Below are positions 1-5,683 of a stretch of 8,181 nt of DNA, in pieces (position 1 is the stretch's first letter; every line of letters begins with the position of its first letter). A model generated the notes under the pieces. The model did not search any database. It was not told where the DNA came from and saw only the letters and a list, made by a program, of their open reading frames with translations. Made by a program: the position numbers and the translations under genes. Where the stretch lies: positions 1-8,181 of the forward strand of contig DAIRET010000135.1 of the NCBI GenBank assembly GCA_036795455.1, written 5' to 3'. The DNA is from DAIRET01 sp036795455. Lineage in GTDB: Bacteria; Bacteroidota; Ignavibacteria; Ignavibacteriales; Ignavibacteriaceae.

Positions 1-152
1 CGTATGAAGTATGGTACTATCATTCCATCGAAGGGGGCGTTGAATTTGTTTTTGCTGATATTACGGGTTTCTCCGAGTATATGCTTCTCCACTCAACTAT
101 GAGGGGTGAGATGAGAGATGATAACTGGCAAAGACGAATTAAAACTAATTAG
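1..152 (+). CDS. C-terminal tail of a probable GWxTD-domain protein (5' partial)
   Basis: An open frame enters from the left edge (first full codon at 3) and stops at TAG 150-152, giving 49 visible residues. The tail begins YEVWYYHSIEGGVEFVFAD and continues with a TGFSEY-L-HST-RGE-RDDNW pattern. From memory this resembles the end of GWxTD-domain proteins, a poorly understood family common in Bacteroidota, Ignavibacteria and related groups, whose last block has a 'W-Y--GG--F-F-D--GFG-Y-L-HS' pattern ending near 'NW'. The GWxTD motif itself lies upstream of the window and cannot be checked. The acyltransferase gene starts 25 bp downstream on the same strand, so co-transcription is plausible. 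Function is unknown. The reading frame is secure; the family call is moderate. Confidence 0.6.
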   Translation, partial: YEVWYYHSIEGGVEFVFADITGFSEYMLLHSTMRGEMRDDNWQRRIKTN

Positions 153-165
153 TAATTATTATGTC

Positions 166-171
166 AGGAAG
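166..171 (+). promoter_or_regulatory. Shine-Dalgarno that fixes a TTG start
   Basis: AGGAAG lies 6 nt ahead of the TTG at 178. An in-frame stop (TAA 172-174) sits two codons upstream of that TTG. The only other early in-frame start is a TTG at 268, which would remove the N-terminal membrane segment. The site therefore supports TTG 178 as the real start of the acyltransferase gene. Confidence 0.6.
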
Positions 172-177
172 TAATTC

Positions 178-1047
178 TTGAAAGATCGCTTCGAATTTAT
201 TCTCTTCTCTTTTTTTAGTAAGATTTTCTGCGTTTTAGGAATTAAGCAAGCAAGGAAAGCAGCAGCATTGCTGGCTTTCCTTTTTTTTTATATCATACCT
301 ATACGCAAAAAAGTTGTAATTGAAAACTTAACACACGCTTTTCCGGAAAAAAGTAATGATGAAATAAAGACACTCGCTTTTAACTGCTATAAGAGCTTTT
401 CAATTACTTTAATAGAAATCCTTACCTTTCCAATTTTTTCGGAACAAGATATACTTAAACAATTACAGTTTATTGATCTGGATTTGGTAAAGTCCCTTTA
501 TGAAAAAGATAAAGGATTGATACTTCTTACTGCTCATTTTGGGAATTGGGAATTGGCAGCTATCGCTTTGGGAATTAAACTCGGTATCCCGCTTCATATA
601 ATAGTTAAATCACAAAGAAATACACTTGTGGATAACTGGATGAATAGTTTTAGAACTAAATGGACGAATAAAGTAATTCCACTCGGTATATCAATTAGAC
701 AAACATACAAGGAATTGATTAATAAAAACATCCTGGCACTAGTAGCGGATCAAAGAGGACCTGAGGAGGGAATAAGAGTAGATTTCTTTAACCGTCCTTC
801 TGCTACATATACGGGACCGGCTGTACTTGCATTAAAAACAGGTGCACCTATTGTAATGGGTATAGTTGTAAGGCAACCCGACTATACTTATCGATTAAAA
901 TTTGAAGAGATAAGTAGTGATGATTTACCCGGGGGACAGGAAGAGATGGTGAAGGGAATTACACAAAGGCATACGTCTTTACTTGAAAATTATGTGCGGA
1001 TGAATCCGGAACAGTGGTTCTGGATGCACAAGAGATGGAAATATTAG
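178..1047 (+). CDS. Lipid A biosynthesis (LpxL/HtrB-family) acyltransferase
   Basis: 289 aa, close to the usual length of the LpxL/LpxM/HtrB family, which adds secondary acyl chains to lipid A at the inner face of the cytoplasmic membrane. Residues about 8-41 are hydrophobic and form the N-terminal membrane anchor, followed by the family-typical 'R-VV-ENL-HAFPEKS' block (43-60). The catalytic HX4E motif is AHFGNWE, with H120 and E125. Further family blocks are ADQRGPEEG (190-198), VDFFNRPSATYTGPAVLA (201-218) and the C-terminal PEQWFWMHKRWKY (277-289). The start is TTG at 178, forced by an upstream stop and backed by AGGAAG. The 3' end overlaps the GT9 gene, as expected for genes that build one glycolipid. 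A terminator-like hairpin is embedded in codons 25-37. Sequence alone does not tell LpxL from LpxM or from a related lysophospholipid acyltransferase, so no symbol is assigned. Confidence 0.9.
   Translation: MKDRFEFILFSFFSKIFCVLGIKQARKAAALLAFLFFYIIPIRKKVVIENLTHAFPEKSNDEIKTLAFNCYKSFSITLIEILTFPIFSEQDILKQLQFIDLDLVKSLYEKDKGLILLTAHFGNWELAAIALGIKLGIPLHIIVKSQRNTLVDNWMNSFRTKWTNKVIPLGISIRQTYKELINKNILALVADQRGPEEGIRVDFFNRPSATYTGPAVLALKTGAPIVMGIVVRQPDYTYRLKFEEISSDDLPGGQEEMVKGITQRHTSLLENYVRMNPEQWFWMHKRWKY
252..289 (+). terminator. Intrinsic-terminator-like hairpin inside the acyltransferase coding region
   Basis: AAGGAAAGC (252-260) is perfectly complementary to GCTTTCCTT (274-282). Inside it, CAGC (263-266) pairs with GCTG (270-273) around an ATT loop, leaving a 2-nt AG bulge on the 5' side. 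The stem runs straight into nine consecutive T (281-289). This is the form of a Rho-independent terminator, and it sits 75-112 nt after the lpxL-like start, about 100-140 nt after the stop of the upstream gene. The same bases encode AALLAFLFF, part of the membrane anchor, so a chance product of Ala/Leu/Phe codons is possible. Activity is not shown. Confidence 0.4.
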
Positions 1048-2069
1048 TGGAAGAGAAAAAAATTGTCGTTATTCAAACAGCTTTTTTAGGGGATGCTATA
1101 CTTTCTCTCCCGTTTATTCAGAGGCTAAGCAAGCAATACCCCGGATACAAAATTGATGTAATCACAATTGAACAGGATAAAGAGGTATTTAAAGCATCAC
1201 CTTTTGTAAGTGATGTGATTATCTTAGATAAAAGGAATAAACATCGTTCCGTATTTGCTTTAAAACGATTTGCCGGCGAGGTTAAAAAAAGGAACTACTC
1301 ACTGCTCTTTTCATTACATAGATCATTGAGAACATCATTACTAGTACTGTTCCTTGAAATACCGGAGAGCTACGGCTTCGACAATTCTACGCTTCCGTCT
1401 GTTTACAAATACAGAGTTAAATATGATCATACTAAGCATGAAGCCGAAAGAAATTTACTACTGGTTGTGAAAAATACAGATTCACAACCGGAATTACCCC
1501 ATCTCAAGATTGATGAATCGATAAAAACAAAAATTGATTCATTCATTCAAAAAATCGGAAAAGATAGAAAGTTTGTTGCGATAGCCCCGGGTACTGTATG
1601 GGAGACTAAAAGATACCCCGAGGAACAATTTATTGTGATAATTAAGCATCTTGTTGCAAGAGATTATTTTGTTTTCTTAATCGGCTCCAAAAGTGAATTT
1701 GAGTTGTGTAGCCGGGTAAAAAAAGATTTAACAAAAAATATAGAGAATACAGCCGGACTTTTTTCAGTTATTGAATCGGTTGAACTACTTAAAAGATGTT
1801 CACTATTAATCACAAACGATAGCGCTCCTACTCATCTGGGCATGTGTGCTGATATCCCGGTGTTGACGATTTATTGCTCAACTGTTCCGCAATTCGGTTT
1901 TTATCCTTATAATAAAAAAAGCGAATATGTTTCTTTAGAAGGTTTGTTTTGTAAACCATGCGGAATACACGGTTACAAAAAGTGTCCGCTTCAGCACTTC
2001 AAATGCGGTAATTTACTCCAGCCGCAAATTGTTATTGAAAAAATTGATAAAATGCTGGATGAAAAGTAG
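1035..2069 (+). CDS. Glycosyltransferase family 9 (heptosyltransferase-type) protein
   Basis: 344 aa from ATG 1035, a normal length for GT9 enzymes that transfer heptose (or a related sugar) to lipid A-core in LPS assembly. The N-terminal Rossmann half opens with KKIVVIQTAFLGDAILSLPF, with the family's conserved Gly-Asp at residues 19-20. The C-terminal half has APGTVWETKRYP (184-195) and the nucleotide-sugar binding block NDSAPTHL (261-268). A late cysteine cluster (Cys306, Cys309, Cys317, Cys324 in a C-x2-C-x7-C-x6-C arrangement) matches what I recall of WaaF-like proteins. Start alternatives in the same frame are GTG 1014 and GTG 1047; the latter overlaps the upstream stop as TAGTG and has GGA about 7 nt upstream. 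ATG 1035 is a compromise, and the domain starts just after all three. The gene overlaps the acyltransferase gene by 13 nt. Donor and acceptor sugars cannot be read from sequence. Confidence 0.88.
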   Translation: MEILVEEKKIVVIQTAFLGDAILSLPFIQRLSKQYPGYKIDVITIEQDKEVFKASPFVSDVIILDKRNKHRSVFALKRFAGEVKKRNYSLLFSLHRSLRTSLLVLFLEIPESYGFDNSTLPSVYKYRVKYDHTKHEAERNLLLVVKNTDSQPELPHLKIDESIKTKIDSFIQKIGKDRKFVAIAPGTVWETKRYPEEQFIVIIKHLVARDYFVFLIGSKSEFELCSRVKKDLTKNIENTAGLFSVIESVELLKRCSLLITNDSAPTHLGMCADIPVLTIYCSTVPQFGFYPYNKKSEYVSLEGLFCKPCGIHGYKKCPLQHFKCGNLLQPQIVIEKIDKMLDEK

Positions 2070-2703
2070 AATTAAAACAGAGAAGTATTTGATTGAAGAC
2101 AATCTATCTCAGGTTACTTCAATTGCAAAAAAAATGTTTCTGGATGGAAAATTATTTGTTTATCCTACGGACACAATTTACGGGTTCGGTGCAAATCCAT
2201 TTAATTTTGAAGCTGTACAGAGAGTCAATAAAATTAAAAACCGCATAGGAGATAAAAATTATATCCTGTTAATAGGGGATATACAAACATTGCTTGATTA
2301 TGTTGAAGCAATGAAAGATACCCACTTGAGGTTTATATCATCTATCTGGCCTAATCCTATTTCTGTGGTGTTAAAACTGAATAAGACTACAAAAGAGAAG
2401 CTCGGTTCCGAAACAGCAGCCTTTAGAATTCCTAATAATGATTTCTGCCTGATGTTATTAAACTCTCTCGGAATGCCTTTAGTATCAACGAGTGTGAATA
2501 GGAGCAACGAGCTCCCCTTGAACGATCCCGGCATAATTGCGGAAAATTTTAGTGGAGAAATTGATGCCCTGTTTTATACTAACGAAAAAATATCCGGCTT
2601 TGCATCTACTTTAATTGACTTAACGGGTGAAGAACCTGTATTATTGCGGGAAGGAAAAATTAAGTTTAATGATATCAAGAACAACTTTGAATTAAATAAG
2701 TAA
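2059..2703 (+). CDS. tsaC: L-threonylcarbamoyladenylate synthase (TsaC/Sua5/YrdC family)
   Basis: 214 aa single-domain protein of the YrdC fold. The family makes threonylcarbamoyl-AMP from threonine, bicarbonate and ATP, the first step of t6A37 formation on ANN-reading tRNAs, in the cytoplasm. Visible motifs are YPTDTIYGFG (35-44), a KxR...K block (K60, R62, K66), IWPNPISVVL (96-105), FRIPN (122-126), the SxN pair in STSVNRS (S145, N147) and the late ASTLIDL (182-188). The usual Pro after the last basic residue of the KxR block is Asn67 here, a mild deviation. There is no C-terminal Sua5 domain. ATG 2059 is preferred over an in-frame TTG at 2029 because the shorter form has the normal N-terminus and an 11-nt overlap with the GT9 gene. 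No clear Shine-Dalgarno is present, so coupling to upstream translation is likely. A YciO-type paralogue of unknown activity is the alternative. Confidence 0.85.
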   Translation: MKSRIKTEKYLIEDNLSQVTSIAKKMFLDGKLFVYPTDTIYGFGANPFNFEAVQRVNKIKNRIGDKNYILLIGDIQTLLDYVEAMKDTHLRFISSIWPNPISVVLKLNKTTKEKLGSETAAFRIPNNDFCLMLLNSLGMPLVSTSVNRSNELPLNDPGIIAENFSGEIDALFYTNEKISGFASTLIDLTGEEPVLLREGKIKFNDIKNNFELNK

Positions 2704-2704
2704 A

Positions 2705-3520
2705 ATGAAGCTGATAAAAAAAATAATAGAGAGATTTGATTTTTCAATCGTTATGGTTCCCGTCTCTCCCTCGGCTGGTTGGACGTCAAAAACATTTCGT
2801 TCCCGCTTTATAATTCTTACTTTACTTATTGTATTAATTGTTTTCACTGCTGGACTCTCATCTCTTTGGCTGTATACACCATTAATCAATCTAATCCCTA
2901 AATCGTATATCACTATTAGCGAAGAGGAAAAAACCGACGTTTATGTTATAAATAAAAAAATCGAATCGCTCCTAAAAGAGATTGATATTTTAAAAAATTC
3001 TAATGAGCGCCTAAAAAAAATAATCCTATCGGTCGATTCATCAGCTTTTTCAAAACCGAGTTCTGCGAATTCAGTATCAAAGAAAACAGGCGGGAATATT
3101 ATGTTTATTGCCAGGTATGTTTATTCAACCTGGTTCCAGGGCGGAGACAACCCGGTTTTCATGAAACCTGTAAAGGGATTCGTAACAAAAGATTTTAATC
3201 CCGGGTCAGGGCATTTCGGAATAGATTTCGCCGTTAAAGAAGGAACTCCGATATTTGCGACTGCAAACGGTTATGTTGTTTTTGCGAATTTTACGGTTGA
3301 GGATGGTTATACGATTATCCTGGCTCATCCTGAAAATTATATCTCTGTATACAAGCATTGTTCTTCTTTATTGAAAAAAGAACGCCAATCCGTTATGCAG
3401 GGAGAAATAATAGCCTTAAGCGGAAATACAGGCAAGTGGAGTACAGGTCCGCATCTTCATTTTGAAATTTGGAAAAACGGGATATTAATTGACCCTAAAA
3501 CTGTTATATTAAACAAATGA
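2705..3520 (+). CDS. Membrane-anchored M23 (LytM-type) zinc metallopeptidase
   Basis: 271 aa. A cytoplasmic N-terminus of about 35 residues is followed by one transmembrane helix (about 35-58), a short charged region likely to form a coiled coil (about 73-108) and a C-terminal M23 domain (about 150-268) that would face the periplasm. All LytM-type residues are present: GHFGID gives zinc ligands H170 and D174, and PHLHFE gives H250 and H252. YKH gives the second catalytic His, H218. It should therefore be an active peptidoglycan endopeptidase rather than a degenerate EnvC/NlpD-like regulator. The ATG follows the upstream stop after one base. The bactofilin gene comes 6 bp later; M23 peptidase plus bactofilin is a known shape-determining pair (e.g. 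Csd1/CcmA in Helicobacter pylori), so a role in localised wall remodelling is a reasonable inference. Confidence 0.93.
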   Translation: MKLIKKIIERFDFSIVMVPVSPSAGWTSKTFRSRFIILTLLIVLIVFTAGLSSLWLYTPLINLIPKSYITISEEEKTDVYVINKKIESLLKEIDILKNSNERLKKIILSVDSSAFSKPSSANSVSKKTGGNIMFIARYVYSTWFQGGDNPVFMKPVKGFVTKDFNPGSGHFGIDFAVKEGTPIFATANGYVVFANFTVEDGYTIILAHPENYISVYKHCSSLLKKERQSVMQGEIIALSGNTGKWSTGPHLHFEIWKNGILIDPKTVILNK

Positions 3521-3526
3521 GGTATT

Positions 3527-3880
3527 ATGAAACTTTCTCAAAGTAAAACTACTGAAGAAATCAGTATCATTAACAAAGGAGTTGATGTAAAAGGGGATTT
3601 GAATTCAAGCGGAAGCATTAGAATTGACGGTAAAATTACAGGCAATGTGTTCGTTACAGGCGATTTAATTCTCGGCAGCACGGGGATAGTATTTGGTGAA
3701 GTAAAAGGAAGAAATATTGTACTGGGAGGGAAAATTAACGGTAAGGTATTTGCATCGGAAAAAGTTATCCTGGAATCCGGTGCAGAATTGAAGGGAGATC
3801 TTACAGCAAAAATCCTTGTAGTTCACGAAGGAGCTTTATTTGAGGGGAACAGCAGGATGAATTCTACGAAAATAGAATAA
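3527..3880 (+). CDS. Bactofilin (polymer-forming cytoskeletal protein)
   Basis: 117 aa. A short N-terminal tail (1-14) leads into a bactofilin core (about 15-108) made of regularly spaced Gly and hydrophobic residues, e.g. GDLNSSGSIRIDGKITGNV followed by GEVKGRNIVLGGKINGKV. This is the right-handed beta-helix repeat of the DUF583/PF04519 family. Bactofilins polymerise without nucleotide into membrane-associated filaments that position wall enzymes. The M23 peptidase immediately upstream (6-bp gap) is the natural candidate partner. ATG 3527 has GAGG 4 nt upstream, overlapping the stop of the peptidase gene. A short Lys-containing N-terminus may help membrane binding, which is an inference. Confidence 0.93.
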   Translation: MKLSQSKTTEEISIINKGVDVKGDLNSSGSIRIDGKITGNVFVTGDLILGSTGIVFGEVKGRNIVLGGKINGKVFASEKVILESGAELKGDLTAKILVVHEGALFEGNSRMNSTKIE

Positions 3881-3889
3881 CAGACTGAA

Positions 3890-4138
3890 ATGCCGAAAGA
3901 AGAGAGTGATTTAGTAAAAACATATCGGGATGTTGCTCCTTATCTCGGATTAGGCTTTCAGCTTGCTGCTACTATAGTAATAATGGTTTTTATTGGGGAT
4001 TGGCTTGATAAAAAATATGAAACAACCCCGGTTTACACAATTATTTTTGCTGTTTTCGGGGTCTTTGCAGGGCTTTATAACCTGATAAAAACAGTATTAA
4101 AAACCGGTAAAAAATCAGATAATGATGAAAAAAAATAG
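3890..4138 (+). CDS. atpZ: AtpZ-like ATP synthase accessory protein (AtpZ/AtpI family)
   Basis: 82 aa with two predicted membrane helices (about 16-36 and 48-68) joined by the family block GDWLDKKYETTP (36-47), followed by a G-xx-GLYN motif (57-64) and a basic C-terminal tail. This matches the small 'ATPase gene 1'/AtpZ family found at the head of F-type ATP synthase operons. AtpI/AtpZ have been proposed to form a Mg2+/Ca2+ transporter and to help assemble or stabilise the c-ring. It starts 9 bp after the bactofilin gene without an obvious Shine-Dalgarno, and its 3' end overlaps the next gene by 17 nt, so it is probably translated together with its neighbours. The family call rests on length, topology, motif and position. 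Confidence 0.85.
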   Translation: MPKEESDLVKTYRDVAPYLGLGFQLAATIVIMVFIGDWLDKKYETTPVYTIIFAVFGVFAGLYNLIKTVLKTGKKSDNDEKK

Positions 4139-4499
4139 ATTTATTTTCATTAACTTTGCATTGGTGTTTCTATCGGTTTTAGTTGTTTGGGTACTTGAGG
4201 TATTCGGTACGATAGAAAACGACTATTTATACACCTTTATATATTCAGCGGGAATTACTTCATCAAATTTTTTACTCGGTTTATTTCTTATAAATAAAGG
4301 GTTTAAGAAGAACGATAAATTGTTTCTTGTACTTGTTCTTGGTGGAATGACTGCCAGGATGTTTTTAGTACTGATATTGATAATTGTTGCACTGGGAATG
4401 TTGAAATTTAACATATATTCCTTTATCTTTACAACCTTTATTTTATATATATTTTTTCTAATTGGAGAAATACGGTTTATTCTGGCGCAGGAGAAATAA
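4122..4499 (+). CDS. Four-helix membrane protein in the AtpI position
   Basis: 125 aa with four predicted transmembrane helices (about 7-27, 36-57, 67-91 and 97-117) and short basic loops, e.g. NKGFKKNDK. The third helix begins GGMTARMFLVL, with an Arg (R79) near its start. Number of helices, size and place between AtpZ and subunit a agree with AtpI (ATP synthase protein I), a c-ring assembly factor. I see no motif strong enough to assign that family outright, so 'AtpI-like' is mainly inferred from topology and synteny. ATG 4122 is directly followed by another ATG codon (4125), and either could be used. It overlaps AtpZ by 17 nt. Its stop (TAA 4497-4499) overlaps the ATG of the small ORF that follows. 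Confidence 0.7.
   Translation: MMKKNRFIFINFALVFLSVLVVWVLEVFGTIENDYLYTFIYSAGITSSNFLLGLFLINKGFKKNDKLFLVLVLGGMTARMFLVLILIIVALGMLKFNIYSFIFTTFILYIFFLIGEIRFILAQEK
4489..4493 (+). promoter_or_regulatory. AGGAG Shine-Dalgarno ahead of the small ORF at 4499
   Basis: A perfect AGGAG, 5 nt before the ATG at 4499, sits within the last codons of the AtpI-like gene. It serves no annotated gene: subunit a starts more than 100 nt away at 4602 and has no Shine-Dalgarno of its own. Confidence 0.4.
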
Positions 4500-4600
4500 T
4501 GTCTCCCTTTCAGCTTTATAAATCGGGAAACGATTTGTCGGTTTACATTATCAATAGTTTTAATTGGAATTTCATAATTACAAATTTGTTAAATACATAA
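4499..4600 (+). CDS. Candidate 33-aa small protein between AtpI-like gene and atpB
   Basis: ATG 4499 overlaps the upstream stop as TAATG, is preceded by AGGAG at a 5-nt spacing, and the frame stays open for 33 codons to TAA 4598-4600, one base before the ATG of atpB. The product begins MSPFQLYKSGNDLSVY and then turns hydrophobic and Asn-rich (a Trp at 23, ending NLLNT). The hydrophobic part is too short and polar to be a convincing membrane helix, and I recognise no family. It fills the only gap of about 100 bp in the window exactly. It may be a real small ATP synthase-associated protein, a translated leader that delivers ribosomes to atpB, or a chance frame in non-coding leader DNA. Confidence 0.3.
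   Translation: MSPFQLYKSGNDLSVYIINSFNWNFIITNLLNT
4535..4564 (+). promoter_or_regulatory. Weak candidate sigma70-type promoter before atpB
   Basis: TTGTCG (4535-4540) and TTTAAT (4559-4564) are separated by 18 nt and resemble -35/-10 boxes (4/6 and 5/6 matches to TTGACA/TATAAT). This would start transcription about 30 nt ahead of atpB. In such AT-rich DNA chance matches are common, and I found no good Bacteroidota-type TAnnTTTG -7 box here. Confidence 0.15.
4580..4589. repeat. Perfect 10-bp palindrome ahead of atpB
   Basis: ACAAATTTGT is its own reverse complement and ends 12 nt before the atpB start. The flanking bases do not extend the symmetry. It could be a half-buried operator, but an AT-rich palindrome of this size can occur by chance. 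Confidence 0.2.
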
Positions 4601-4601
4601 G

Positions 4602-5438
4602 ATGTCGGAAAATCTTACAGAGGCAGTAACAGATTCGGTTCAGCACGCTTCATCGGGCGGCAGCGACTGGATTATGCACCATATTATGGATGGCAATTAT
4701 CTTGATTTTATGCCGTTCTTTAAGGTGTACCTGCCGCAGTTCGAACTTTTCGGATTGAATTTATCCATTACCCGCCATGTGTTTTTTCTCTGGTTTGTAT
4801 CGATTCTTCTTTTCCTGATTTTTTATTTTGCTTCCAAAGGTTATAAAAAATCTCCCGTTCCGAAAGGGTTTAATAACCTCCTGGAGATATTGATTCTTTT
4901 TGTAAGGGATGAAATAGCAAAACCAACTATCGGCAAAGGATATGAAAAATTTGTCCCTTATTTGCTAACTGCGTTTTTCTTTATCCTTGTAAGTAATTTT
5001 TTAGGATTGATCCCTTTTTCAGCAACAATTACAAGTAATATTTCGATAACCGCCGTGCTTGCGATTTTTTCATTCGGAGTAATACAGCTTGGCGGTATTA
5101 AGAAAAACGGGTTCTTCGGATATTTCAAAGGGCTGATACCTCACGGTGTTCCGGTACCGCTTATTCCGATTATGTTTATAGTAGAATTCATCGGATTATT
5201 CACAAAACCATTTGCATTAGCTGTTCGTCTTTTTGCGAACATGACCGCCGGTCATATTGTAATTTACGCTTTAATTAGTCTGCTGTTTGTAATGCAGACA
5301 TATTTAGTTGCACCGTTATCAATCGGTATGGCTTTGTTTATTTATTTTTTAGAGATTTTAGTAGCATTATTACAGGCTTATATATTCACCATGCTGTCCT
5401 CGTTGTTTATCGGGATGGCAGTTCATTTAGATCATTAA
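4602..5438 (+). CDS. atpB: F-type ATP synthase subunit a
   Basis: 278 aa, the membrane stator subunit that forms the proton half-channels against the c-ring. A polar N-terminal stretch of about 45 residues, with an MHHIMDG segment, precedes about five to six membrane helices. The family signature is PFALAVRLFANMTAGH (203-218), with essential Arg209 corresponding to E. coli R210. The residue matching E. coli E219 is His218, and the residue matching E. coli H245 is acidic (Glu251 region, FLEILVALLQAYIF), the reciprocal swap known in many bacteria and mitochondria. The ATG lies one base after the stop of the candidate small ORF and has no Shine-Dalgarno, so translation is probably coupled to upstream reading. 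It ends in TAA followed by a second in-phase TAA (5439-5441). Subunit c follows after 24 bp. Confidence 0.97.
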   Translation: MSENLTEAVTDSVQHASSGGSDWIMHHIMDGNYLDFMPFFKVYLPQFELFGLNLSITRHVFFLWFVSILLFLIFYFASKGYKKSPVPKGFNNLLEILILFVRDEIAKPTIGKGYEKFVPYLLTAFFFILVSNFLGLIPFSATITSNISITAVLAIFSFGVIQLGGIKKNGFFGYFKGLIPHGVPVPLIPIMFIVEFIGLFTKPFALAVRLFANMTAGHIVIYALISLLFVMQTYLVAPLSIGMALFIYFLEILVALLQAYIFTMLSSLFIGMAVHLDH

Positions 5439-5462
5439 TAACTTAATTTAAGGAGATACACA
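5439..5462 (+). promoter_or_regulatory. atpE leader with strong Shine-Dalgarno
   Basis: AAGGAG (5450-5455) sits 7 nt before the atpE start and is the best ribosome binding site of the ATP synthase genes here. This fits the need for many c subunits per complex. The whole 24-nt gap resembles the 24 nt ahead of atpF (5708-5731): by my ungapped comparison 17 of 24 positions agree, starting with a shared TAACTTAA. Confidence 0.6.
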
Positions 5463-5681
5463 ATGGAATTTGCTTATTTAGCTGCAGGATTAGGTGCCGG
5501 ATTAACAATACTCGGCGGAGCTCTCGGTATAGGAAAACTTGCAAGTTCTGCTATGGAAGCAAGCGGACGCCAGCCTGAAGCAGCAGGTGCAATCAGAACT
5601 TCGATGATTATTGCTGCTGCTCTTATTGAAGGAATTTCACTGTTTGCATTAGTTATTTGCTTCCTTCTTGCCGGTAAATAG
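5463..5681 (+). CDS. atpE: F-type ATP synthase subunit c
   Basis: 72 aa, two membrane helices (about 5-30 and 45-69) joined by the polar loop GRQPEAAG (35-42), which contacts gamma/epsilon in the rotor. Helix 1 has the glycine-rich packing motif (G9, G11, G13 and GIG at 22-24). Helix 2 carries the ion-binding carboxylate Glu56 in AALIEGISLF. Counting from the loop Arg (R36), the position equal to the Na+-ligand Gln32 of Ilyobacter tartaricus is Ile23, and Glu56 is followed by Gly rather than Ser/Thr. The sodium signature is therefore absent and proton coupling is expected. Lys25 in helix 1 is, as I recall, common in related c subunits. The gene has its own strong AAGGAG site. Confidence 0.97.
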   Translation: MEFAYLAAGLGAGLTILGGALGIGKLASSAMEASGRQPEAAGAIRTSMIIAAALIEGISLFALVICFLLAGK

Positions 5682-5683
5682 TT

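Noticed and set aside
541..556. Short direct repeat GGGAATTGG/GAATTGG
   Set aside because: It encodes the catalytic GNWELA segment of the acyltransferase; the repetition follows from the conserved residues.
1014..1034. GTG at 1014 as a longer start for the GT9 gene
   Set aside because: It would overlap the conserved C-terminus of the acyltransferase gene further and add residues the GT9 family does not need. ATG 1035 or GTG 1047 is more likely.
2029..2058. TTG at 2029 as a longer start for the tsaC-family gene
   Set aside because: It would add ten residues lying entirely inside the GT9 gene, with no family support. ATG 2059 gives the usual N-terminus.
2298..2913. Two minus-strand open frames opposite the tsaC and M23 genes
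   Set aside because: They are fully or almost fully antisense to well-supported genes and their products show no recognisable motif.
4223..4414. Minus-strand 63-codon frame opposite the AtpI-like gene
   Set aside because: The sense frame encodes four regular membrane helices and overlaps its neighbours in operon style. The antisense product has no coherent features.
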